Assembly: GCA_037447655.1 (NCBI GenBank)
Contig: JBBHKE010001090.1
Span: 1 to 35,000, forward strand
Length of the DNA stretch: 35,000 nt
From: Zygnema cylindricum
Taxonomy: Eukaryota; Streptophyta; Zygnematophyceae; Zygnematales; Zygnemataceae
Direction of reading: 5' to 3'
Shown one piece after another: positions 9,591 through 20,344 of the stretch. A program made the position numbers and the translations under genes. A model generated the notes under the pieces. The model was not told the origin of the DNA. It saw nothing but the letters and a program-made list of their open reading frames with translations, and searched no databases. Within the stretch, counting starts at the first letter, position 1. Every line of letters begins with the position of its first letter.

Positions 9591-11930
9591 TAGTGTTGTA
9601 TCGGTAAAAACTTAATTGCGATAACACCGATACCGATAGTTATTGGTTATCGAACGGTCAGAGGTCCCGATATATCGGTCCGAGACCAACAAATTCCATA
9701 TCGGCGATAACTAAAAAATATAGTAATGATTCTATAGTACTTCATAATATAATGTATTACATTATTTATATTATATAGTGTGGCATGCCACGATAACAAT
9801 CTCTCCGTATCTATTTAACTGATAATTATTACGGATACGCAGCACGTAAACTTAGACAAATTGAAAATAATACTTTATAGTTCTAAAACTATACTACCGA
9901 AACGAAAAAATTAAAATACATTGTAAAATTCGAGAATCAAACTTTTTCAAAAAAAAAACGAACAGACGAACCGAGCAGACTGAACCGTCGATGTCCAATT
10001 CGCACGGATTTCAACTTTTTTACGAAAACTACGTAGTATTCGTCTTTTTCATACTTTTAGGAAAATTTGTGTAAATTTCTCTGTACGGCAATGTACAAAA
10101 GCGTACGAAAAGTGTATTCTTATAAAATCCTTAAAAGTCTTAAAAAGTACGGAAATTTATCAGAATTGTACAAAATTGTATGAAAGATGTTGATATTTGT
10201 GTATTTTCTAGGTCTGTAAATAGGATAGAAAAAGGCAGAGGCAGTCTACCTCTAACTCCCCTTTAAAAGCCACCACACTTCCTCTAACTCCCCTTTACAA
10301 GCCACCACACTTGTTGTAGTCACTGAAGGCTGGATAGGGAGCTAAAGCCATGGCTGCCTAAGCTCTCTAGAGAAGACAGGGGGTAAGTTAGGTACTCTTA
10401 CCAAAAGCTAGTTGACGGATCCAGGAGATGATCCTGGTACCTGACGCCTGACAATCGGTCATAGCCGGTAGCTTCAACCGTTTAGTCTAGCGCTGGTACT
10501 GAAGCACATTTGGCTCAAAAATTATTTATTTGGTTTCACGTAGACTTTATCATTTAACTAGCAATATATACGTAGTGCATAGATACAGTTATATAAAGTG
10601 CGAAGTACGATACAGTTACGAAATAAATACCGCGCATTTTGTTAAGCATCAAAAAAAATACTGCGCAATTATTTATGACGGCTACGATTGAAATCTGGAT
10701 TTGATCGGACGGCCGCGAAGGATGCCGAGATCGCGGAATAGGATTTTGGCGGTTTGTGATCACCGCCACATCGAATGACACGTGGCAAAACCACATTGGA
10801 TTGCGGCAACACCGGGGATTACGGAAACGAATCCGGATATGACATGTGTCGACATTTTGGCCATGTCGTACGATGGCCATACAGAAAGTACACCGGCACT
10901 TGTACTTTTATGTACGACACAGTATTTTAATTAGTGTCGTACTTCAGTAGATAGAGTTTTAGAGGGGGAATAGGACTTAGAAAATTTTGGGTAGGTAGCT
11001 GCCTCTCCCAGAGAGCACCTTGTATAAATGGTAAATTTTGGCCAGCCATAACAATCAATTTACTTGACCATTTTCAGTGATTTTTTTTGCTGCGGACTCA
11101 AGGGAGTCCAGGCTACACAGGAGTGTAGTCTGTCAGAGTTTTTGTCTGCCAGGGTGGCGTCTGCCAGGGTGGCTGCATTTCGAAGGGAAAGTCAAAGTGG
11201 GTGAATGTGTCCAAATCTCATATTCTAACTTTGCATTCTGTGGTGAAACTGAGCACACAGAAAGTTTATTTCACAGTGGTGAAGCTGTATTTGGTTTGTG
11301 ACTGTCAAGGGGTCAGTCATTTGGGTTTATATCAAGTTGGAGTCGGCACTACCTAGATTAGCTTCTTTTGGATCTGCATACTCTGAGGGCCAATGGAGGT
11401 CTCAGAGTTTCAAAAGAGTACCCTAAAAAACCTAATAGTGCGGAATATCTACTAAAATATAAATGAACGTACGGCAATGTACCTTGGAAACCATAGAAAT
11501 TCCCGTAAAATAACCCTAAAATGTACGAACGTAGACGGACACCGTACGTAATTGTAAAAATATTGTACGGGTACAAAGTAAGGTACAAAGTAAGGTACGC
11601 ATTTTATTTACTTTTCATCATCGTTTGACGCGTACTGTACGTAGTATTCGTTAGTTTATACCGTGCGTAATGTGCGCACGGGACATCTATGGACTGAACA
11701 CATTTGTCAGACTGTCGTCATTTACAGCCACCATTTTTATTTGTACGGTCCGTACAATTATCGCCGATAGGTATCGATATCGGTGTTATCGCCAATAATA
11801 ACCGATAAATATCGGTTATTTATCGGCGATAACACCGATGGCGATATATCGTACCAATATATCTATTATCGGGTACCTGAAAAAAGGTCCATATTGGTTA
11901 TCGGCAAATCATTACCGATACACAACACCA
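9591..11930. mobile_element. hAT-like non-autonomous element, interrupted by a solo LTR
   Basis: The left end TAGTGTTGTATCGGTAA and the right end (reverse complement TGGTGTTGTGTATCGGTAA) are inverted. Flanks GAAAACTG (9583-9590) and AAAAACTG (11931-11938) match at 7 of 8, as for an 8-bp hAT target duplication. The subterminal parts are crowded with CGATA/TATCG words. Without the inserted LTR (10188-11412) and its 5-bp duplication the element would be about 1.1 kb. No transposase frame remains. Confidence 0.7.
10188..11412 (+). repeat. Solo LTR of a copia family related to element 2
   Basis: It begins TGTTGATATTTG and ends GGTCTCAGAGTTTCA, with perfect 5-bp duplications AAAGA at 10183-10187 and 11413-11417. 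Along its length it shares blocks with the LTRs at 19298 and 24696, including TATTTTCTAGGTCTG near the start, GGCAGTCTACCTCTAAC, TGACACGTGGCA, AGTACACCGGCA and the whole 3' end. The lack of internal sequence between intact ends implies LTR-LTR recombination. Confidence 0.9.
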
Positions 11931-13127
11931 AAAAACTGTTACTTTAAACTGTAGGAGTTCCCAACTGTAGGATTCGTGAAGAAAATCCCCACAAGTGAAA
12001 AGTTCATGATCTTGACATTTTGTCTTTTTGTGCCTCGTACCGTAAATCTGTGTAAGAACACTGACAAATTTCAACTGTTCGGTTTTATACTTTTAGCTTC
12101 TTATACTTTTGCGTATGTAGAGCACAAGAAACATGTGTGATCAAGTACATAAGGCACAAAGAGCAAAAAGAAAGTGAAAATAGATTCCACTTTTTAAAAA
12201 TTACTAAATTCTAATTTGGTTTTTAGTATGTGGTTCTTTTTTTTGGGCAGCGCATTACAGAATTGATATTTAATCCGTACCATTTTTTGGCTGTGTTTTC
12301 AATGATGTCGCATTGCCCATCAACAGGCCATTTGCAAATCACTTAGCAAATGCAATACAATATAAAATAAGGGCGATTATATCAGGCAAATACCAAATCC
12401 ACATTCATTCTCTTATGCGACGATAGAGATTTACTGTTTTTCTTTTCTTTTTTAAATTTAAGAAGATGACACATTAACGTAGAATAATATTGAAAGCTAA
12501 TATTGTAGCATCTAAATTTTTATATTGAGAAAATAATGAGCCTTGCTTTTTGCCAAACGAAGCCCTAAAAAATCAGAAAAATAGTTGTCAGTCGAGGAAA
12601 GTATTTAAACTTTGAATTTTTGAGAATTTAAAAAAAATGAAAATGAATATTGGCGAGTAGGGTATTAACATTGAGAGGCTGGTGTGTTCCTCTCCTTTCG
12701 TGTTGTTTTTGTCTTGTTTTCCTTGTTGTTCTATTAACCATTACTCTTGTTTAGTCGCTTTTCTTTATTAGTATGCATTTCAGGCTTCAGCTGGGAAATT
12801 TGCCTTCTTCCTGCTACAGTATTTGTGCTCGACTGTTATTTGTGCTCGACTGTTATTTGTGCTCGACTGTTTTTTTTGTTCAGTTTCTCAATATAGATCC
12901 TTCACCTTGGACTCAGATTCGGTTCAATAATTAATTTTGATTCGTCAAAAACTGAACTTTCAGTAGAGAGCATTTATGGGATTAGAAATATTCTCAAAAA
13001 CATTGAAACATGAGAAAACCATTAGGAAAGAATTGAATTTGTACTTTTGGCTTTCCTTAAAAGGGAAACAATAACTTGCAGCCAATTAAAAAAAAAACGT
13101 GATGATGTATTTACTGTTTTCGAACTT
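11931..13127. other. Spacer without recognised gene
   Basis: This AT-rich sequence contains three perfect 17-bp tandem copies (TATTTGTGCTCGACTGT) at 12820-12870 and A/T homopolymers. No exon, RNA gene or transposon end was recognised. Confidence 0.5.
12820..12870. repeat. 17-bp tandem repeat, three perfect copies
   Basis: TATTTGTGCTCGACTGT is present three times without a mismatch, so the expansion is probably recent. Confidence 0.9.
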
Positions 13128-13132
13128 TTTAG

Positions 13133-13969
13133 TGTTGTTCTGAGACAACTGCTGGCACTGAAGATGAAGAAGATGCTGGCACTGAAGATGAAGAAGATGC
13201 AGCAGAGTCATCGTAGAACAAAACAAAAGAGGAAGCTTCCACAAATACCGATGGCTGAACAGCAACTTTGACATATTATATGAAAATTTACCACAGTGTA
13301 GATAACATACAAAGGAACACACACAAAATTTCAATGAATTCCGCTCACAGATCTGTGAGATATGCAGAAATGAAATTACATAAAACTGAGTGTACAGTTT
13401 TCATATCATTTGTTCCTAATGAATCAAATTCATTAAGTCCTACTTCTATACACCGAAACTACACTAAGATGCACGGACACATTCCAGCCGTACATATAAC
13501 ATTCTAACACAACAAATAGTATGAGTATACCTGTGTACTGAAGGTATGTCATAAACCACATTCTCAACACTAAACAACTAATTCACTACAAACAAAATTC
13601 TATTCTACCAAATATTTACAACGAAGTTCAGACAACGTAAAGTGATAGTGATCTAGTCACGCCTCGTCAGTATTTGTTGGCGGCGGCTGTCAGCCGTCCG
13701 ACTAGAGGATTTGGCACCGTAGAATTGACTTCACGAAGTCCCGTGGTCCTGCCGAATTTCCGTACGTCCACAGAGGACATACTCACGCATTTCTCTCAAG
13801 TGACGACGCGTGTCCCAAGTGTGAATGAACCGTAAACTCCCAACTTCACTGTCACTCTAATTTTGGTAACCACTGAACCGAACTCAACCAAATATAGCTT
13901 AAGTCCTGAATAGCTCTCTCTCCCTCACAGCTGAGGCATAGAGAGGACTAAAGCTTTCTAAAAACAACA
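13133..13969 (-). repeat. 3' LTR of copia element 1
   Basis: This 837-bp LTR differs from the 5' LTR mainly by a tandem 24-bp duplication near 13150-13200 (GCTGGCACTGAAGATGAAGA...). It lies in the part of the LTR that encodes the gag N-terminus and would add eight residues there. Confidence 0.92.
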
Positions 13970-13983
13970 CTCCCCTAAAGCTT
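13970..13983 (-). other. Polypurine tract of element 1
   Basis: In sense, AGCTTTAGGGGAG sits directly before the 3' LTR TGTTGTT. Element 2 has the same AGGGGAG/TGT junction. Confidence 0.7.
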
Positions 13984-13992
13984 TAGACTCTG

Positions 13993-15901
13993 CTAGTCAC
14001 TCAGTCCACATGCCTCTCTACAGAACTTCAATTTGGGAGCAGGTAAGGGTTTTGTCATCATATCAGCCACCATTTGCTCATCCGGTAAATAAATCAACTT
14101 AAGGACTTTTCCCATCACCTTTTCTCTTACAAAATGTAGCTTGATATCAATGTGTTTACTCTTAAAGTGATGACTGGGATTAGATGCAATAGCAATTGCT
14201 GCCTGATTGTCACACCACACTATCTGTGGTCCAGATTGCATAAAGAGAAGCTCTTGGAGAAGAGACTTTACCCAAAGTAACTCCTTAACTGCCGAGCTAA
14301 CAGCCATGTACTCAGCCTCCATGGTAGACTAAGCTGTTACCTTTTGAAGTTTGCTGCTCCAACAGCAAGTTCCACTTCCGATCTTCAAAATTTATCCAGT
14401 GGTGGAGCATCGGCTGGGCATATCTCCGTAGCTCGCATCGCTCCATGTATGAATTTTGACTTCCCCTCCACCGAGAGAGAGTCTAAGATTTCGAGTTCCT
14501 GCAAGATAACAAAGAACTCTCTTTGCTGCCTCATAGTCCGACTTCCTTGGATTTTGCAGACTTCGGCTCAAGGCTCCAACCGCTGCTGCGATGTCGGGAC
14601 GAGTACACCGCTGCTGCGATGTCGGGACGAGTACAGTTCATGAAATAAATGAGACTTCCGACAATCTGCCTGTAAAGAATAGAGGACATAGAATCTGCCT
14701 CCACTGAATCTAAGAAATCATCAACCAAAACACCACCATCCGTTTCCGTACCGTCCAATTTCTGCTTGAATTCCATAGGAGTGGCACTCCCCTTTGCTTC
14801 GGACATGCCAAAATTTTCTAACATGTTCTTGATTGCTTCCTTTTGAGTTAAATAAATAATTTTATTTTTCCTGTCTCTTTCTACTTGAATTCCTAGAATA
14901 TACTTAGCCTCACCCAAGTCTTTCATTTCAAACCGGGAATTCAGAGCTGATTTTATTTTATTAATCTCATTGATGGATTTACTTATCAGTAGCAAATCAT
15001 CTACATAAACTGTCACATAAATCACTCCATCATCACCTTGCATTACATAGACTGAGTGATCTGAACTGATTCTGGTAAAGCCAAGATTGGTTAAAAACTC
15101 ATCTAATTTCAAGTTCCATTGCCTCGGAGCCTGTTTCAGACCATACAGGGACTTCAACAGTTTACAGACCTGATTTTCTTTCCCTTTTTCTGCATACATC
15201 TCTGGCTGCTTCATATAAATTACTTCCTCCAAATCACCATGCAAGAAAGCCGTCTTAACATCCATCTGATGCAATTCCATATCCTCTATTGCAGCAAAAG
15301 ATAGCAAAACTCTAACAGTAGGAAATCGAACCACAGGAGAGAAGGTCTCTTCATAGTCAATTCCCTCCTTTTGGCTAAATCCCTTAGCAACCAGTCTAGC
15401 CCTATATCTCTCAATTGTATTATCAGGATTTAATTTTAATTTGAAGAACCACTTACAACCGATAGCTTTCCGGTTCGGTGGGAGCTCCACAAGTTCCCAA
15501 GTTTGGGCTTCCATAATTGACTTTATCTCTTCATTTGCAGCTGAGATCTAATGATCCTTTTCAGGAACGGAAAAAGCTTCATGAATAGTAAGCGGCTCCC
15601 CTGTGCTTGTAGAAAAAGCATTCTCAACTCGGTCGCCTCGAAGGCGGTTGCTTTGTCTTCTTCCCCCCGGAAAATTTGACGCGGGAACTGTTGGTTCCAT
15701 AGATTGCCGCACAAGGCGTGTATTGGGAGGAGCATCGACAGAAAGAGTAGCTCCAGAAGGAGTATTAGACGGCCCAGAGGCATTTGGGAGAGAGGTAGAA
15801 GAAGTGGAAGAGGATGGAGTAAAAGGTACCTGCTCAAGAATGATATACTTTTGTATTTTCTCATTCCTTTCAGCTGCATCCGTGCTAAAAACATCAACAG
15901 A
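13993..15901 (-). pseudogene. Reverse transcriptase and RNase H of copia element 1
   Basis: After a Ser/Thr-rich linker and a TAG (15548-15550; likely TGG in KDHWISAANEE), RT begins at EAQTWELVELPPNRK and has the catalytic YVDD in VTVYVDDLLL near 15010. At 14580-14635 a perfect 28-bp tandem duplication shifts the frame in RPDIAAAV. Downstream the RNase H motifs (MEAEYMA, CDNQAAIAI, KHIDIKLHFVRE, MMTKPLP) lie in the frame expected if one 28-bp copy is removed, apart from stops at 14392-14394 and 14329-14331. The frame ends at TGA 13993. Confidence 0.9.
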
Positions 15902-16825
15902 TTAACTTTCTTCTGTAATCTGAATATTCCTGGCTGTTTGAAGGCATCCCCTTTGAGGATTATACACTCTATAACCTGCAGATTCATCATCATAGCCTAA
16001 AAAGACACTGGGTACAGATTTTGGACTAAGCTTCCAATTAGGAAGATTATCCAAGATAAAACATTTGCTACCAAAAACTCTAAAATGACTAACATTTGGC
16101 TTTTTGCCTGTCCAAACTTCATAAGGTGTCTTACCCCTAACATCCCGGGTTTCCACTCTATTTGTGATGTAGGAAGCACAATGAAAAGCTTCCCCCCAAA
16201 ACTTTGGATCCACACCTTTATCGGCCATCATAGATCGAGCACATTCAGTCAAAGTCCGATTAAGTCTCTCGGCAACACCATTTTGTTCCCGTGTGTACGG
16301 AGCAGTAAATTCACGAGAGATGCCATTTTCTTTCAAAAAATCAGCAAAGGCATGAGATACATACTCTCCACCATTATCCGTCCGCAAAGCAAGAATAGAT
16401 TTGCCGTGAAGTTTCTCCGCCCAGATTTTGTAGTGCTTAAAGTGAGTGAAGACTTCTCTCTTCTCCATCATGAAGTATATGCAACTATACCGGGAGTAAT
16501 CGTCTGTAAAGGTGACAAAGAAGCGGCTGCCACCGAGAGAGAGAACTTTAGAAGGTCCGAAAACATCACAGTGAATAATACCAAGAACATCTGTGGCTCG
16601 GTGATCAGAAACTTGTGATATGGGAAGCTTGTGAAGCTTTCCAAAAGCACAACCATCACACACATGAGACCCTTGTTGACCAAGCTTGACTCCCTCTATC
16701 ATGTCATGCTTTATCATCTTAGTAAGTCTCTCATGATGCACATGACCAAGTCTTTTATGCCACAAAACATTATCACATAGGACACTGGAATACGCAAAAT
16801 CAATTTTATTAGCCAGGTCCATGCG
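15902..16825 (-). pseudogene. Integrase of copia element 1
   Basis: The gag-pre-integrase zinc site (WHKRLGHVHHERL ... CDGCAFGK) is followed by a DD35E core: Asp in IIHCDVFGP, Asp in RTDNGGEY and, 35 residues later, Glu in NGVAERLNRTL. The conserved WTGKKPNVSHFRVFG and FLGYDDESAGYRVY follow. The enzyme would insert the cDNA. A TAA at 15902-15904 ends this segment; the frame stays open beyond it. Confidence 0.9.
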
Positions 16826-17380
16826 CTACAAAAAGTTTGGGCCTCTAGTTCCAACTAGAGCTACTTTTCTATTCTTGCTCATTTTTTTTTTGCCATTTTT
16901 CTGGAGAACCTCAAAGCCTTTGCTTTCAGCTACAGATGTAGAAAACAGATTTTTCTTGAATTTTGGAACATACAAGACATCATACAAAGTTCTCTTAACA
17001 AGCTTTCCATCTATCACACAATCCAGATCTATGTTTCCTTTGGCATTTGATTCAACGGCATAGCCACAAGCATAAAAGATCTGACGTAAAAGAATAGAAG
17101 ACATCTCCTTAAACCAAAACTTGTTCAAGCACATGTGTGAAGAGCTGTCGGAATCCATTATCCATCCGAGGTCCTTTTCTCCTTCCATCATGTCGAGTTT
17201 GGCAAGAGCGAAGAACTCTTTGTCATCAGTTTTTGGAAATTTGAGCACATCAGGTGTCGTTTCCTCGGTCGTTTTCTTCTTCAATTCGGTATCCTCTGCT
17301 GAAAATGCAACAGTTTTATTCGGAGGTTTTTGGGAAATGGGAGGTCCGCGGTGTCTCCATCTTTTCCGAAAGGTACCTGT
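16826..17380 (-). pseudogene. Protease region of copia element 1
   Basis: It is in the same frame as gag. The aspartic protease site reads WIMDSDSSSHMC, whereas the family has DSG; the Gly after Ser is replaced by Asp, which should abolish activity. The domain continues as VLYVPKFKKNLFSTS, typical of copia protease. A TAG at 16826-16828 (CAG to TAG by context) ends the frame just before the pre-integrase part. Confidence 0.85.
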
Positions 17381-18139
17381 TTAAAGAGCTTTCATATACA
17401 AAGGACAAGCTCTAAAAGAATGACCATCAGTATAGCAATAAACACATTTCTCAAACTGAGGATTAAACTGATTCCCTTGATATCTACTTTCCCTCTGAAA
17501 CTGAGCCGTAAATGCTACAGTTGGTTTTCCAAATCCTAAAACTGTTAGAGTAGCCTCTTCTGCCAAGATAAACTCTATAGCTGTTTGCAAATTCCAAAGA
17601 GGTTTAGACAATTTTTTCATTTCATCTGAGGCTCCTTTATATTCATTAGGAAGCCTCTTTAGGAGAATCATGGCCTGATGATAAAGGGAGAAAGTCCCCC
17701 CAGAACATGCATTTTCTGAAAGTAACATTCGAAACCAATTAGTGTATTCCACCATGCTACCACCTGTGTACTTATACTCATAGATCTGACCAGCAGTTAT
17801 AATCTCATGCTGGTCACTAGCTTTAACATAAAAAGATTTCAAAGCATCCCAAAATTCTGATGCCTTTGTAATATATGTCATATGGAATTCTTTTGATATC
17901 ATTAGCTTTACTAAATGCAAAGCTTGGTCATTTTTCTGATCAAAGCTGGCATCAAATTCTGCCAATGATCCATTTAACACATCAATAAGTTTCACTTGCT
18001 TGAAGTAAGACTTAACCAAATCTGCCCAATACAGATATTCGCGTCCATCAAAGACCGGAATTCGTGAAAGCGGGCCCGTGACCTGTTGTTCTGAGACAAC
18101 TGCTGGCACTGAAGATGAAGAAGATGCAGCAGTAGTCAT
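17381..18139 (-). pseudogene. gag of copia element 1
   Basis: The frame starts at the LTR-borne ATG (MTTAASSSSSVPAVV) and crosses the PBS as QQVTGPLSRIPVF. It matches the UBN2-type copia gag pattern (FWDALKSFY, ILLKRLPNEYKG). A CCHC zinc knuckle, CVYCYTDGHSFRAC (C-x2-C-x4-H-x4-C), lies near the C-terminus. Gag packages element RNA into virus-like particles. It ends at a TAA (17381-17383), after which the same frame continues into protease. The stop could be a mutation or a readthrough point. Confidence 0.85.
18070..18083 (-). other. Primer-binding site of element 1 (degenerate half-tRNA type)
   Basis: Directly inside the 5' LTR the sense strand reads GGTCACGGGCCCGC. It differs at three positions from GGTTATGGGCCCAC, the complement of the anticodon arm of initiator tRNA-Met that is intact in element 2. 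Confidence 0.6.
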
Positions 18140-18899
18140 CGTAGAACAAAACAAAAGAGGAAGCTTCCACAAATACCGATGGCTGAACAGCAACTTTGAC
18201 ATATTATATGAAAATTTACCACAGTGTAGATAACATACAAAGGAACACACACACAAAATTTCAATGAATTCCGCTCACAGATCTGTGAGATATGCAGAAA
18301 TGAAATTACATAAAACTGAGTGTACAGTTTTCATATCATTTGTTCCTAATGAATCAAATTCACTAAGTCCTACTTCTATACACCGAAACTACACTAAGAT
18401 GCACGGAGGCATTCCAGCCATACATATAACATTCTAACACAACAAATAGTATGAGTATACCTGTGTACTGAAGGTATGTCATAAACCACATTCTCAACAC
18501 TAAACAACTAATTCACTACAAACAAAATTCTATTCTACCAAATATTTACACCGAAGTTTAGACAACGTAAAGTGATAGTGATCTTGTCACGCCTCGTCAG
18601 TATTTGTTGGCGGCGGCTGTCAGCCGTCCGACTAGAGGATTTGGCACCGTAGAATTGACTTCACGAAGTCCCGTGGTCCTACCGAATTTTCGTACGTCCA
18701 CGGAGGACATACTCACGCATTTCTCTCAAGTGACGACGCGTGTCCCAAGTGTGAATGAACCGTGAACTCCCAACTTCACTGTCACACTAATTTTGGTAAC
18801 CACTGAACCGAACTCAACCAAAAATAGCTTAAGTCCTAAATAGCTCTCTCTCCCTCACAGCTGAGGCATACAGAGGACTAAAGCTTTCTAAAAACAACA
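18084..18899 (-). repeat. 5' LTR of copia element 1
   Basis: This 816-bp LTR carries, in sense, the gag ATG at 18139, 56 nt before its own 3' border at 18084. The gag frame runs out of it into the internal region. Confidence 0.92.
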
Positions 18900-18904
18900 T
18901 TTAG

Positions 18905-19292
18905 CACCTCTATTATCGAACTCGCTGACCTTGGGTTGGTCCCAATTATTTTCCGTCCGAGTCCGTAGACCTTACCGTATTGTATTTGGTCTTGTTTGGT
19001 ATAATCTGTTTTTTTTTTTTTTTTTTTTTTTTGTAAAAAGTCATATTAGATAAGTAATTTCCACTCTTTTCCTCCTCGCGCACAATTACACTGCTCATCG
19101 TTATTAGTATTAATAACACTAATTCGGTCAGGACTTTTTTTGGCCATAAATCACAAAATAAAGTTAACAACATTATCTAAGGACGTGGACTACAATGTCC
19201 CACGTCTCTTTGCGCTAAATTATAATTATTAATTTTAATTTCGCATTAACACTAATAAAACCTCAATGCTAGTAATGATGAGCGGTGTAGTG
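18905..19292. other. Spacer between the two copia elements
   Basis: A 388-bp spacer separates the two 5' LTRs. It contains a T run of about 23 (19010-19032) and a TA-flanked MITE (19089-19287). No gene is seen. Confidence 0.7.
19089..19287. mobile_element. TA-flanked MITE, copy I
   Basis: The left end CACTGCTCATCGTTATTAGT and right end (reverse complement CACCGCTCATCATTACTAGC) are inverted, flanked by TA at 19087-19088 and 19288-19289. The subterminal AATAACACTAATTCGGTC matches AATAACGCTAATTCGGTC of copy H, supporting membership. It ends 10 bp before the 5' LTR of element 2. Confidence 0.7.
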
Positions 19293-19297
19293 ATACC

Positions 19298-20344
19298 TGT
19301 AGAAATTAATGGTTTTTAAGTATTTTCTAGGTCTGAATAGAAATAAAGAAGCCGAGGCAGTCTACCTCTAACTTCTCTCTCCAACTCTCAAACTTGTCGT
19401 AGTCACCGAGAAATTGGAGAGGAAGCTAGAGCCATGGCTACTTAGGCTATCCTAAGGTTTACGGGAAATTTATATTAGTCAAGGGATTAATTACTAAAAG
19501 GTATGTGCCGGCGACAGGATTTGATCCTGATACCTGCGGGCCGTCAGAGAGTAGATAGCCGGTAGCCTTAGCCGTTAAGTCTAGAAGTAGTCTTACATAG
19601 TATATTGTACGATAATGATTTAAACATGTACACATAGGATAAATCATTTAACTATAACTGTTAACGGGATACATACATATGATAGTGTAAAAGTACGAAT
19701 TGCGGTACGGATAAGAAATCAATGCTGCGCATTGATTTCGTAAGCGAAACAAATACCGCGCATGTATTTATTACGGCTACGATCAAATGCGAGTTTAATC
19801 GGACGACCGGAATTAGCGCCGAGATCGCATAAGAAGAATTTGGCCGTTTGTGGGCATCGCCACATCGGATGACACGTGGCAATGTTACATTGGAGCGCGG
19901 CATCTCCGAGGCTTAAAGGAGCGAATCCGGATATTCCACGTGTGGACATTTAGGCCATGTCGTACAATGTCCGTACATAAAGTACACCGGCAGTTGTACT
20001 TTTGCGTACGGAACTGTATTCTGATTGGTTCCGTATATCAGTAGATAGAGTCTGTGAGAGAGACAGGACTTAGAAAAATTAGAAGATAGGACCCTCTCTC
20101 CCAGAGAGCTTCTGTACAAAAGGTCAACTTTGACCCTCCATAACTTACTGCTCAGGGGAGCAAATTCAGAGATTCTTTTTGCTATTGACTCAGGGGAGCT
20201 TGCCTTCACAAGGGAGAAGGTGGTGAGAGTTTTTGTCTGGCAAGGTGGCACTTATTTTTGCTTAAACACAAAGGGGTCATGATTATCCTAGAGGCTTCTT
20301 GGAAGCTGTCCACTCTGAGGACTTATGGAGGTCTCAGAGTTTCA
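19298..20344 (+). repeat. 5' LTR of copia element 2
   Basis: TGTAGAAATTAATGG... to ...GGTCTCAGAGTTTCA, 1047 bp. It carries G-box motifs (GACACGTGGC near 19870, CCACGTGTGG near 19936), repeated GTAC words, and an antisense tRNA-like block (about 19505-19585). An ATG at 20325 opens the gag frame 20 nt before the LTR end. Confidence 0.95.
19505..19585 (-). other. tRNA-like block, antisense inside the LTR
   Basis: Read on the minus strand, TAGACTTAACGGCTAAGGCT resembles a Pol III A box / D arm. About 50 nt later CAGG-ATCAAAT-CCTG forms a T-arm-like hairpin with a 7-nt loop and a B-box-like GGATCAAATCC. No matching acceptor stem was found, so it is not a functional tRNA gene. The same block recurs at about 24903-24983 and, with CCAGG-ATCATCT-CCTGG, in the solo LTR at about 10418-10490. 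Confidence 0.4.

Larger units (their letters stand above)
13133..18899 (-). mobile_element. Ty1/copia LTR retrotransposon, element 1 (minus strand)
   Basis: The 5767-bp element has LTRs 13133-13969 and 18084-18899 and perfect 5-bp target duplications TTTAG at 13128-13132 and 18900-18904. The domain order in sense direction is gag, protease, integrase, RT, RNase H, which defines the copia superfamily. LTR termini are TGTTGTT/AACAACA. By eye the LTRs differ by about 15 substitutions plus a 24-bp duplication in the 3' copy, so it is fairly young. It is defective: six in-frame stops and one frameshifting duplication. Confidence 0.95.

Noticed and set aside
15523-15993. 156-codon minus-strand frame within element 1
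   Set aside because: It is in a different frame from the integrase-RT linker, which reads through the region in the pol frame.
19505-19585. Genuine tRNA gene
   Set aside because: T-arm and box-like motifs exist but no acceptor stem pairs and no clear anticodon arm was found.
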